A DNA stretch of 64,000 bases from Spirosoma rigui. GTDB taxonomy: Bacteria; Bacteroidota; Bacteroidia; Cytophagales; Spirosomataceae. Shown piece by piece: positions 8,638 to 16,628 of this stretch. Below the pieces are notes generated by a model. The model was not told where the DNA came from. It did no database searches and saw only the letters and a program-made list of their open reading frames with translations. A program made the translations under genes and the position numbers. Within the stretch, counting starts at the first letter, position 1. Every line of letters begins with the position of its first letter. The stretch is from contig NZ_CP020105.1 of assembly GCF_002067135.1 (NCBI RefSeq), positions 2,728,001 to 2,792,000 on the forward strand. Direction: 5' to 3'.

Positions 8638-9479
8638 AGAAAATCTGGCTGCTACTCGGTGACGAGGAAACCAAAGAAAAGAAAGAATACCTCATTGCTG
8701 AGTCTTACGCGGACCTGCCTGAAAAGCTCTCAATGGCTGTACTGCGGTTGGCCTACACGCGGGAGAAGAGCTTGATTACCCGGATGGCCGTATTCGGCCT
8801 GGTGTGTGATATGCCTCGTGAAACACGTGCGCTACTCTGCGAGCCGGAATACCGGGATAGTCTGGAGCGGCTGCTGGATCAGGTCGACTGGGCCTGGTCG
8901 ACGGGCATCGAGAAGTTTCCCTTCCCTCACTTCCGTTTCAAGGGTACCAAATACTGGCTACCCGATGAGCAGCTGCAGCGCGTAACGACGGGTGAGTTTG
9001 TGACGGCCGTCGCTTACCTGGTGGCATTCTCCCAGGATGCCGGCAGCAATACCCAGAAAGGGGAGTACCTCGACAAGTTCATGGCCACGATCTGCCGGCC
9101 ACAGCCCAGCCTGGCCAAACGGCTGATGCGGGACGTCGTGCGCTTCAATGGCGACGAGCGGGAGGCCTTCAGCAGCTACCTGGCTGACAAACGGGCCGTG
9201 ACGTTTTCGGCGATCGATCTGGCCATCAAGATTGCCATACTGCAGTGGTTTCTGACGGCCGTCCGGCAGGTCGAAACCCTATATAATATGCCTGCTGGCG
9301 AAGCAGGTGCGGCTCCACTACACCTGGGCTCCTTTGTCCGTGACTGGGAGCTCACGGTGCACAGCCTGGCCAGAGAAGGAAACTTCGGCAATTACGATGC
9401 GGTCATGGAGCGATCCATCCACGACGTGCTGGGCTATCTGGAGCTAAAAAAGAGTGAGCAAGACGAAGTAGATAATTAA
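8634..9479 (+). CDS. Phage protein of unknown function
   Basis: This 281-residue soluble, mostly helical protein starts at GTG overlapping the previous stop (GTGA), so the two are translationally coupled. No domain is recognised. The C-terminal third is helical and ends in acidic residues (LKKSEQDEVDN). Followed by a 64-residue gene, the pair could be tail-assembly proteins, but that is speculation from gene order. Confidence 0.5.
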   Translation: MKKIWLLLGDEETKEKKEYLIAESYADLPEKLSMAVLRLAYTREKSLITRMAVFGLVCDMPRETRALLCEPEYRDSLERLLDQVDWAWSTGIEKFPFPHFRFKGTKYWLPDEQLQRVTTGEFVTAVAYLVAFSQDAGSNTQKGEYLDKFMATICRPQPSLAKRLMRDVVRFNGDEREAFSSYLADKRAVTFSAIDLAIKIAILQWFLTAVRQVETLYNMPAGEAGAAPLHLGSFVRDWELTVHSLAREGNFGNYDAVMERSIHDVLGYLELKKSEQDEVDN

Positions 9480-9493
9480 ACCAAATCAAAACC

Positions 9494-9688
9494 ATGGAAA
9501 ACGGTACAGTACCACAAGACGAAAAATTGACTCCTGATGAAGCCGCTCAGGTGATCATCAACGGACTCGCCAATGATAACTACAGCTTGGCCGATAAGGT
9601 CGCTGTTTCCCGGTCATTACGTAAGCTGCTGCGGGGTGAAGCGGAGGAGGCTCAAAAGCAACTCTCATCCCTCATCGATAGCCTATAA
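9494..9688 (+). CDS. Small phage helical protein
   Basis: The 64-residue acidic, helical protein (LTPDEAAQVIINGLANDN) is of unknown family. Its stop codon shares a base with the start of the next gene (TAATG), a coupling signal that supports it being real. Confidence 0.5.
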   Translation: MENGTVPQDEKLTPDEAAQVIINGLANDNYSLADKVAVSRSLRKLLRGEAEEAQKQLSSLIDSL

Positions 9689-10242
9689 TGGATTTCAAAC
9701 GAAAGAAAGTCAGCGACCAGGTCGCTGACGAAATCCAGCCCGTTGTCGAAACCATCAGTGCGCCGGGCGAGGTCGAGCCGCCGGCTGAAATTTCAGATCA
9801 GCCGGCTCTCGACGAACAAAGTCGGGTAATCGGCTCCATTGTGCTGGCCCGGAGCCGCCAACTGGTCAATCTATACGGTGGCCTGCTGATCGGGTTTCTG
9901 ATCTTCTATGCGCTGGCCGATTATACGGCCTACACGACGGCTGAGCAGCGACCCGGTCAGCTGATCTTCTCTAATACCATGAACCAGCTGTGGACAGCCT
10001 GCTTTCGGCTGGCCTTCGTGCTGGGTGCCAGTCTGGGCCTGCTACGGCTGTTCTGGCCTGAGCTCTTTCAATTCTTCAGACCCGACAATCACGAGGGGCC
10101 TGATCTGACCAACACCATCAAATACGAGCTAACGTCGTACCAGCGGTTATGCGTTTTCTTACTGGCCTTCTTTGGGCTCTGCTTTTTGTTCATTGCCCTG
10201 CTGTCGGTCAATCTACCCCAGACAGTAAGCGTCGGTCGGTAG
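9688..10242 (+). CDS. Phage inner-membrane protein, about 3 TM
   Basis: The 184 residues comprise a soluble N-terminal tail (about 55 residues, acidic and Pro-rich) and then three hydrophobic segments near residues 65-80, 108-122 and 150-170. No family is recognised. It directly precedes the lysis genes and overlaps the lysin gene by 94 bp in another frame, so it could be a lysis accessory or holin-like protein. The membrane location is seen; the function is inferred. Confidence 0.5.
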   Translation: MDFKRKKVSDQVADEIQPVVETISAPGEVEPPAEISDQPALDEQSRVIGSIVLARSRQLVNLYGGLLIGFLIFYALADYTAYTTAEQRPGQLIFSNTMNQLWTACFRLAFVLGASLGLLRLFWPELFQFFRPDNHEGPDLTNTIKYELTSYQRLCVFLLAFFGLCFLFIALLSVNLPQTVSVGR

Positions 10243-10712
10243 TCGAGCAGCGGCAGGCTGTTACGGAAGTAGCCGTTCAGTTTGTGGGCACCCGGGAGAT
10301 CGGACAGAACAGGGGGCCGGTGTATACCCTGTTCATCAAGCCTTACGGGTACGGGCCTGGCACGATGTACTGCGGTTTGTTCTGCCATCACGTATTCGTA
10401 ACGGCTGCAGTTAAGCATGGGGTTCAGGGACCGGCTCTGGCTGCCAACTGGGCTAGGCCGGCCAGCGTCATCGTCTGGAAAAACAGCCACTCGGTGAATG
10501 GCCGGGTGCCCCTGGCCGGTGATCTGGCCCTGTATCGATTCGGGGGTAAACGCATCAACCACGTCGAGGTGATTGTCAACTGGCCATCGCTGGAGAATTA
10601 CTGCTGGGTGATCGGTGGTAACACCAGCAATCCGGATGGCAAAGGGGAGGGGGTATTTCTTAAAAAGCGGCTCAAGTCAGAAATGATCGTCGTGAGCCGC
10701 ATTACATTCTAG
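10149..10712 (+). CDS. Secreted CHAP/NlpC-like endolysin
   Basis: This 187-residue cell-wall hydrolase candidate has a clear signal peptide (MRFLTGLLWALLFVHCPAVG, cleavage near residue 20). A papain-fold lysin pattern follows: GTREIGQNRGP at 47-57, then the Cys motif MYCGLFCHHVF with Cys75 as probable nucleophile, and His138 in INHVEVI. Such enzymes cut peptide bonds of peptidoglycan. The signal peptide means Sec export may deliver it, unlike holin-dependent lysins. The start at 10149 is kept, despite the 94-bp overlap with the previous gene, because it gives the signal peptide. Confidence 0.7.
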   Translation: MRFLTGLLWALLFVHCPAVGQSTPDSKRRSVVEQRQAVTEVAVQFVGTREIGQNRGPVYTLFIKPYGYGPGTMYCGLFCHHVFVTAAVKHGVQGPALAANWARPASVIVWKNSHSVNGRVPLAGDLALYRFGGKRINHVEVIVNWPSLENYCWVIGGNTSNPDGKGEGVFLKKRLKSEMIVVSRITF

Positions 10713-10716
10713 TTCT

Positions 10717-11190
10717 ATGAATCAACGCATTAAAGCGCTGGCCGTCGTTGGCCTGATCGCTGGTCTGCTGGTCCTGATCGCTGCCCGTCCATGGGGAAAA
10801 ATCAATAAGGCCATTGGCTTTGGGTCGCCGGTCGATACGCTGGCTGTTCATCCGGATGACAGCCTGATCATCGAGCAGGTCTCGTTGACGCTGCCCCAGA
10901 CGGTTAGTGACAGTCTGACCTATAAGGTCAACACCAGGAAGAAAAAGCGGGCGTATCTGGAGGATCAATCAGCCTGGTACCAGGCTGAGAATATAAAGCT
11001 CGATTCGGCCCTGAAGGTGAAAAAACGCAGGCTGCAGCAGAAGCAGCAGTCGCTGGTCTCCATGGAGCAAATTGATCGATTACTGTCGAAGCAAAACCGG
11101 GGGGGGAAGGTGCAACAGGATCTGCAGGTGTCCGATCTGAAAACCGAACTTAATCAACGCACGGAGGAGGGGAAGAGCCAAAACCCCTGA
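10717..11190 (+). CDS. Membrane-anchored coiled-coil protein (inner-spanin-like)
   Basis: The 157-residue protein has one N-terminal membrane segment (about residues 7-23) and a long basic/Gln-rich periplasmic coiled coil (about 75-120). The layout is that of an inner-membrane spanin subunit, and it sits between two cell-wall hydrolase genes. No sequence family is recognised, so the spanin role is inferred from topology and position. Confidence 0.5.
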   Translation: MNQRIKALAVVGLIAGLLVLIAARPWGKINKAIGFGSPVDTLAVHPDDSLIIEQVSLTLPQTVSDSLTYKVNTRKKKRAYLEDQSAWYQAENIKLDSALKVKKRRLQQKQQSLVSMEQIDRLLSKQNRGGKVQQDLQVSDLKTELNQRTEEGKSQNP

Positions 11191-11222
11191 CAGCCCCAGC
11201 GAGGAGCAGACGGGCTGAGAAA

Positions 11223-11600
11223 TTGGCCCGGCGCTGGGGTGATCCTGTTCGACTCATTACGGAAACCGAGTTGCTGTTTCCCCGAACAGCGGTAGCCATC
11301 GCGCTACTGGAGACGGGCGGGTTTCAGGCCCGATCTATGATGAAGAGCCACAATTGGTTTGGATTCCGCAAAAACGGGCGAGGCTTCCAGAAACGCATCC
11401 GGAAGGGATATGGCGAGTATGCTAGCGCTCAGATGATGCTGGCCGACTACCAGGCATGGGAAACCGATGTCTGCCTGCGGTATGGCATTAAGAACGAGGA
11501 GCAGTTTCGCCGGTGGATCTGCCGGCATTATGCAGCTGATCCCGACTACCCAACCAAGCTGGCCATCAACCTGGCAGAAGTGAATAAAACGTGGCAATAA
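11223..11600 (+). CDS. Glucosaminidase-like (GH73-type) lysin
   Basis: The 125-residue protein has the N-acetylglucosaminidase pattern: AIALLETGGF with a probable catalytic Glu, SHNWFGFRKNGRG, a YASAQMMLADYQAWETDV segment and a C-terminal Tyr/Asp-rich part. It would cut glycan strands of peptidoglycan. The annotated start is a TTG; the frame is open further upstream over the end of the previous gene, so the true start is uncertain. There is no signal peptide, so it would need a holin, and the next gene is holin-like. Confidence 0.65.
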   Translation: MARRWGDPVRLITETELLFPRTAVAIALLETGGFQARSMMKSHNWFGFRKNGRGFQKRIRKGYGEYASAQMMLADYQAWETDVCLRYGIKNEEQFRRWICRHYAADPDYPTKLAINLAEVNKTWQ

Positions 11601-11615
11601 ACAAATCTAAATTAT

Positions 11616-11879
11616 ATGGAAAATCTACAGAATGAGCTTACCATCCTTGAACGGCTTCAGGGGCCAACCTCACCCTTCTTCAAACCACTCGTTTACGGTG
11701 GCGCCATTGTGGCCGGCCTGGCAGGGGGGCTGACTATTTTTCAGGGAGCGCTCACTGAGCATGGGCTGCCGGTACCGGGCGTTATCGGCCACGTCGCTGA
11801 GATTGTCGCCTACGTCTCTGCCGCGATCGCTACGGTGGCCAAATTAACATTCGACTTCTCGATCAAAAAGAGCAAATGA
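11616..11879 (+). CDS. Holin-like small membrane protein
   Basis: The 87 residues have two hydrophobic segments (about 25-45 and 55-75) and a short basic tail ending in KKSK, the general form of a class II holin. It lies directly after a lysin gene and overlaps the next membrane-protein gene by 4 bp (ATGA). Function is inferred from topology and position. Confidence 0.6.
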   Translation: MENLQNELTILERLQGPTSPFFKPLVYGGAIVAGLAGGLTIFQGALTEHGLPVPGVIGHVAEIVAYVSAAIATVAKLTFDFSIKKSK

Positions 11880-12292
11880 AATGGGTCGTCTCCCTACTCT
11901 CATCGCTGGGATCGGTATTCTCCTATGCGCGGCCTGTCTTTCGGTGGCTTGGCCAGCCTCAGCCGGTCATCGGGGGTTTGTTAATCCTGCTGGGGCTGCT
12001 GACGGTGTTTCTTCCCATGCTGGGCTACCAGGCCGGAAGCAATCGGAAGGCTCCCTGCCCAGGTCAGGCTACTCAGGCCGGCGACGGCTCCGGGCCCGGC
12101 TCCGGGCATCGCGCCGAAGTGGACAGCGTGCGCGTGGCGGTCGGAACATTAATACACGTCGCCACTAAACACCAAGCTAATGCCGACAGCGCCGAAACCG
12201 TCCGGAAGAAAATTACTGCAGCAGTCGACTCTTTACCTACTGATCAGCTGCAGCACGTTATCGATAGCCTGTTCGCAGAGCCAGCCCGGTGA
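11876..12292 (+). CDS. Phage membrane protein (possible inner spanin)
   Basis: The 138-residue protein has a hydrophobic segment at about residues 33-52 (a weaker one earlier), a Gly/Pro-rich linker and a helical periplasmic tail. Its start overlaps the holin-like gene, and its last 113 bp overlap a lipoprotein gene in another frame. An inner-membrane protein overlapped by a lipoprotein gene is the Rz/Rz1 arrangement; no sequence similarity was recognised. Confidence 0.5.
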   Translation: MKWVVSLLSSLGSVFSYARPVFRWLGQPQPVIGGLLILLGLLTVFLPMLGYQAGSNRKAPCPGQATQAGDGSGPGSGHRAEVDSVRVAVGTLIHVATKHQANADSAETVRKKITAAVDSLPTDQLQHVIDSLFAEPAR

Positions 12293-12578
12293 TACGATTC
12301 AGCCGCTAAAGCCCAGGGCAATTACGCTCACTGAGGGGCAGGCCCGGCAGGTGATAAGGGATCGACTCAGTATGGGGTCGATGTTTTACCAGATCGAGCA
12401 GCTCCGGTTGTCGGTCGCCAAAAAGGACACGGTTATTCTAACGTATGAGAAGTTGATATCCTCCCAACAGGACAGGCTCGACCGACAGCAGCGTCAGCTG
12501 AAGGCGCAGCGAATTGAACTCTGGATCTGGCGGTCAAAAGGGGTATGGATGGTCTTTAAAATGATGATGAATAAGTAA
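12180..12578 (+). CDS. Phage lipoprotein (possible outer spanin)
   Basis: The 132-residue protein has a hydrophobic segment ending in the lipobox LSIAC (Cys31), then a coiled-coil region (about 75-115) and a basic C-terminus. There is no alternative start downstream before the lipobox, so the 113-bp overlap with the preceding membrane-protein gene is real if the gene is real. Topology and overlap fit an outer-membrane spanin partner. It is the last late gene before a large palindrome. Confidence 0.5.
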   Translation: MPTAPKPSGRKLLQQSTLYLLISCSTLSIACSQSQPGDTIQPLKPRAITLTEGQARQVIRDRLSMGSMFYQIEQLRLSVAKKDTVILTYEKLISSQQDRLDRQQRQLKAQRIELWIWRSKGVWMVFKMMMNK

Positions 12579-12588
12579 GCTTAAAAAC

Positions 12589-12640
12589 ATCAAACGTACA
12601 TTTTGCAAAAACTTAGCGTTTCGCAAAATGTACGTTTGAT
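12589..12640. repeat. 18-bp perfect inverted repeat between convergent genes
   Basis: Arms 12589-12606 and 12623-12640 are exact reverse complements (left arm begins ATCAAACGTACATTTTGC), with a 16-nt spacer that can pair a little further. It lies between the last phage late gene (+) and the subtilisin-like gene (-), so it can act as a two-way transcription end for both, although no strong T-tract is present. Confidence 0.8.
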
Positions 12641-12668
12641 TACCAACTATATTCTAGTGTGACAATAC

Positions 12669-15158
12669 TTAAACTCTTGGAATCACTCGGGTAGCTGTTT
12701 TTATATCTAATGTGTTGACTCCAACTGACTGTAGATACTGTCTCATGGAATTGAACACTGGTTTTTTTCCATCCGGGTCTGATATAGTTAGTATTGCCGT
12801 AAATGGAATACCACTGAATGGGACGGTTTCTCCATCCCTCGTTAAATATTCAACATCAACTCGCCAGTCAGAACTAGGACCGACACCTTTGACAAAAACC
12901 TTTTCCGAAACTTTTATCGGACTCCATTTTAGAGAATGTTCAATGAGGTTTTTTTCATAAAGTTTTGGGTCCGAAGTCTCTGGGAGATAAATAGGATCTA
13001 ATCTACCCTTATAGCCACCATTACTTTGTTGTTGCCTTAGGTAGCCATCGACATTTACTCTCACGAATTCTGATCCATAATTGTAGTCAAAAGGGGGGGT
13101 GCTTACAACTGTCAAGCGAGCTTTGCCAAAACACTTTCCATCCTTAATGAGAGCCTGAGGCCAAGAAAAGTCGAAGCTCATTCTAAGACCGCTACCTATC
13201 CTATTGGCAAACACTAATGTGATAGCACTTTCGTCACCTTCTAGTATTGAGTATGCATCACTCGGCATTCCAAATCCTACTAGGTGTTTTGCCACATTAT
13301 TGAACTTCTTATCGACTAAAGAATTAGGAAGAGAAGCATTATGTATCGCTAGTGCTATAAGAGTTTCACGAGACACATCTCCTTCTATTGCATGTTCGAC
13401 AGTAGCGAGTGCTTTTGCAACGTTAGGAGCTGCATAGCTTGTACCACAACCATCGACAATATTTCCATCTGGATTGATTGATAAGAGCCCATGGCCTGAA
13501 CCAGCAACCTTTGTCCCACAACCGCCAACGTGAGCAAGATCTGGTTTCAAACCTACACGTATACCTGGTCCTCGGCATGAATAGTTGCTTGGTGCGAATG
13601 GCACTATCCCTATTAATGAAGGTGGATTTAGTGCAGATACGCTTAAATTTCGGCTGCTCTCGGCGGGTGTCTTAATTATATCGTTTCTTGACGCAGCTAG
13701 AATGCTAAGCGCTTGAACGGTGTCAGTTGGCCACTCTTTTCTTATGTCTTGAATCGTAGTATTTCCTGCTGAAATGATGAAAATCACATCGTTCTCCTCA
13801 GCAATCTTATCAAGGACTTGGGCCGGTAAACTATAACCGCTGCTAGAAACGTGTTCTTCGACGTTTAAGCTAAAATTGAAAATTCTAACTCCTGTTCTAG
13901 ATTTAAGATTTGCAACTGCGCTTTCTAGCTCATCGAAAAATAGTAATGGCTTGTTCTGATAATACGTATCAAAAGCTTCGCTCTTTGGTAGTAAATCTAA
14001 GTCAATAATACTGCATCCATCCTCTTCGAGATTTATCTCGTGTCCATTAATTGATTTACCCGAAAGGACTAGTCCAGCTATGAACGTGCCGTGCTGTTCG
14101 TCTTTGTCTTCAGGAGCAATCAAATTCCAACTATCTTCTATCCAATTTCCTAGTATATCTGATACCCCTCCATCCACTATGCCGATTTTAGGGTATGTTT
14201 TTGATGCAACTTTTGCAGGTATCACAAACTTTGACCCAATAGTGGTTTTTTGAGGAAGATGACTTTTGGTTATGATAGGGGGTAAAGAAATTCGCTTTAC
14301 TAAGGGATGCGCTTCTAGAAATGTGATTAAAGCAGTGTGTTTATCAACATCGTAACTAATCTTTTTTATTTCAGATTGTCGTTTCACTGTTGACTGGGTT
14401 GGCATAAATTGTACACTAGCAGAAGATGAACTATCCTCTAATCTAACACCAATCATGGGGGTATTTTTGTTGGTGTCAATCAATCGCATAGCCACCGTTC
14501 CATTGCCGAAATTTAAAAGACCATCAGAGAAGCTCTTGAATAATCTTAGTTTCTCAGCTGTCAACGTATCCCAGTCTTGTCTAGGGGGGGGAGTCTCAAA
14601 GAGTTCTACAATATATGCTCCTCCTGTTTGCGATCTAGATAACCAGTCAATGCCTTCTGATACAGAGAACTTTCTCTTGTCTGCAGCGGTGTAAGGTACT
14701 ATCTCTTCGATTGCTCCTACCTCACTCCTTACTTTACTTGGGTTAGGCTTCTCTTTGCCATCCTTCCCTGTTTTCCATCTAGTTTTTTCTTCAGCTTGAG
14801 CAATTTTTTTAGTTATTCTGTCAATACTACTTGGTTTCAATTCAACGAAAATTTCTCCTAGATCACCGCCCCCTACTACGGGAGCGATGTTTCCAGGGAA
14901 AAGTTGTTTCGTAGGACGATGCGACTTAGCTAAAGCGCTTTGTTTTAAAATGAGCTTTGCGTAAGATACTTCAGAGAAATTACTAGCGGTTTGCTTTTCT
15001 TTCAGTGATGCTAGCTGATTCGAGAGCTCTATTTTATGGGCGATAAATTCTAAATCATTATCAGCATAGAAATCTCTATTAGATCCTCCTGGATTTTTAT
15101 CGAAAGATTTAATAAAGTCACTTGAATTCAGAACTACTTGAATCGGGCTATTTGGCAT
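12669..15158 (-). CDS. ietS: Subtilisin-like (S8) protease, IetS-like
   Basis: The 829 residues form a large N-terminal region (about 1-320, no recognised domain) followed by a subtilase domain with an intact catalytic set: Asp329 (IGIVDGG), His356 (EQHGTFIAG), Asn466 (ISAGN) and Ser574 (GCGTSYAAP). A beta-rich C-terminal region (about 640-829) follows. No signal peptide is present, so it acts in the cytoplasm. It starts 2 bp after the AAA ATPase gene. A cytoplasmic subtilase paired with an AAA ATPase matches IetAS, known as a plasmid-addiction and anti-phage system with the protease as toxic effector. The symbol is by gene pair and domains, not by search. The DNA is AT-rich compared with its surroundings. 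Confidence 0.75.
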   Translation of the reverse strand: MPNSPIQVVLNSSDFIKSFDKNPGGSNRDFYADNDLEFIAHKIELSNQLASLKEKQTASNFSEVSYAKLILKQSALAKSHRPTKQLFPGNIAPVVGGGDLGEIFVELKPSSIDRITKKIAQAEEKTRWKTGKDGKEKPNPSKVRSEVGAIEEIVPYTAADKRKFSVSEGIDWLSRSQTGGAYIVELFETPPPRQDWDTLTAEKLRLFKSFSDGLLNFGNGTVAMRLIDTNKNTPMIGVRLEDSSSSASVQFMPTQSTVKRQSEIKKISYDVDKHTALITFLEAHPLVKRISLPPIITKSHLPQKTTIGSKFVIPAKVASKTYPKIGIVDGGVSDILGNWIEDSWNLIAPEDKDEQHGTFIAGLVLSGKSINGHEINLEEDGCSIIDLDLLPKSEAFDTYYQNKPLLFFDELESAVANLKSRTGVRIFNFSLNVEEHVSSSGYSLPAQVLDKIAEENDVIFIISAGNTTIQDIRKEWPTDTVQALSILAASRNDIIKTPAESSRNLSVSALNPPSLIGIVPFAPSNYSCRGPGIRVGLKPDLAHVGGCGTKVAGSGHGLLSINPDGNIVDGCGTSYAAPNVAKALATVEHAIEGDVSRETLIALAIHNASLPNSLVDKKFNNVAKHLVGFGMPSDAYSILEGDESAITLVFANRIGSGLRMSFDFSWPQALIKDGKCFGKARLTVVSTPPFDYNYGSEFVRVNVDGYLRQQQSNGGYKGRLDPIYLPETSDPKLYEKNLIEHSLKWSPIKVSEKVFVKGVGPSSDWRVDVEYLTRDGETVPFSGIPFTAILTISDPDGKKPVFNSMRQYLQSVGVNTLDIKTATRVIPRV

Positions 15159-15160
15159 GG

Positions 15161-16339
15161 CTAAAAGAGTTTTGATTTTGAAATTTTTCTGCTTAATGTG
15201 GATGCTGTTGTACCAATCAATGGCACTATGTCCTTTTGCTTAAAGGATAACTTTTTGTCGTTTATTAATACGTTTGCAAGATCTTCGTCACTTAATAAAG
15301 TGAATAAGTTTCTTCTTTCGAGACTTACTCTTCCTGAGTTAAGAGTAGCGAATTTTCTAACCAAGCTGAACAACGTTTGATTAGTGTTCAAAACAGAAGA
15401 CTTTTTAAGCCATTTCGCTAAATTTTCAGCATCAGCACCTGAAGCCCCTTCGATACTCCAAGATAAAAATTTAAGCTGTACATCGTCAAATTCGAGTGGG
15501 GTTACGAATTTTTGAATAATGGACGCTATGACCTCTGATGAAGGCTTTGGGATTTCAATCTGAACGTCAAAGCGTCGCCAAATTGCTGGGTCGAGTAGAG
15601 CCTCATGATTGGTAACGCCTATAGTAAAGCCTGTCTTCTTACGTGAATCAAGACTTTGCAATAAAGTATTTACAACACGTTTGATCTCGCCAACCTCTTG
15701 GGGATCATTCCTTAGCTTCGCTATGGCGTCAAACTCATCTAATAGTAGGATGCATCTGTACTTGTTCACAAAAGCGAATAGGTTACCTATATTCCTAGAT
15801 GTAGTGCCTAAGAAGGAAGACATGAGCCCATCAAGACGAACAAGAACCACTGGAATGTTGATTTCTTTGGCAATCCACATAGCTAAATGAGTTTTGCCCG
15901 TACCTGGTGCTCCGAAGATCAGACAAGATCTTGAAGGTTGCGCCTCTATCTCTTCCAGCTTTTCAAAGTTCTTCCACTCATTGAGAATTGACTCAACCGC
16001 AGATGCTACTGTGCCGCTGAAAATAGGTGAATCACTTGGTAAGTCATTTGGGAAAACTATCTCCGCTAATGGTGTTGAGGTTTCTTTGTCGACTGGTATG
16101 GCTGTTTTTGTTGAAAGTTCCTCACCGGCTAAAACTTTTGTAGAACGCTGGATTCTACTCGGGGCCATGTCACTAGTTCTATCTGCATGCAATAACAGTC
16201 CACCTATCGATTTTGCTTCTTTATCATGGCCGTCTTTTTCTAGTGCGATTCTTAGTCTCTCTACTTGGTGAAGTACAGCATTTGATGGACTAGATAATGC
16301 CGACCTGCAAAGGGCTTGGATTATTGGGAAGTACTCCAT
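15161..16339 (-). CDS. ietA: AAA+ ATPase, IetA-like partner of the S8 protease
   Basis: The 392-residue AAA+ ATPase has Walker A GAPGTGKTH (143-151), Walker B ILLLDEFDA (197-205), a sensor-1-type Asn244 in GVTNHE and an arginine-finger-like AIWRRFD (252-258). An N-terminal ~130-residue helical part lacks motifs. The C-terminus (LSFKQKDIVPLIGTTASTLS) looks like a small helix-turn-helix-type module. It is the first gene of a two-gene unit, with the protease 2 bp downstream. In IetAS the ATPase is required with the protease and may restrain or activate it; applying that role here is inference. Confidence 0.8.
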   Translation of the reverse strand: MEYFPIIQALCRSALSSPSNAVLHQVERLRIALEKDGHDKEAKSIGGLLLHADRTSDMAPSRIQRSTKVLAGEELSTKTAIPVDKETSTPLAEIVFPNDLPSDSPIFSGTVASAVESILNEWKNFEKLEEIEAQPSRSCLIFGAPGTGKTHLAMWIAKEINIPVVLVRLDGLMSSFLGTTSRNIGNLFAFVNKYRCILLLDEFDAIAKLRNDPQEVGEIKRVVNTLLQSLDSRKKTGFTIGVTNHEALLDPAIWRRFDVQIEIPKPSSEVIASIIQKFVTPLEFDDVQLKFLSWSIEGASGADAENLAKWLKKSSVLNTNQTLFSLVRKFATLNSGRVSLERRNLFTLLSDEDLANVLINDKKLSFKQKDIVPLIGTTASTLSRKISKSKLF

Positions 16340-16414
16340 CTATGACTGAAAATTTGAAGTTTTGTTAACATTTTGACTCGGTTATTATTGCGTAAATATA
16401 ATACAAATCAATTA

Positions 16415-16458
16415 TATAGCAAGATTTATTGCAGAAATTTGCAATAAATCTTGCTATA
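16415..16458. repeat. 18-bp perfect inverted repeat upstream of the IetAS-like pair
   Basis: Arms 16415-16432 and 16441-16458 are exact reverse complements (left arm TATAGCAAGATTTATTGC) with an 8-nt loop. It lies between the end of the recombinase gene and the start of the ATPase gene, both on the minus strand. It could end recombinase transcription or be an operator for the ATPase/protease unit. On the plus side it is followed by a short T run (GTTTTTG). Confidence 0.8.
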
Positions 16459-16628
16459 CGGGGTTTTTGTTGCAAAAACGCGTTGATATTGAAGCTTCTT
16501 GTAGATCAGCTCGCAAAAGGAGTGATTCAGATTCAATTAGCAATACCAATCAATACAGAAACCTTCGTAATAACTTGGAATAGTACAAACAGGTATCCCT
16601 TGGCCTCTTTTCTCGTAAAGTGAAGCTA

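Noticed and set aside
16429..16623. A 64-residue plus-strand open frame between the ATPase and the integrase
   Set aside because: It begins inside the 18-bp inverted repeat, has no RBS or family and is isolated on its strand.
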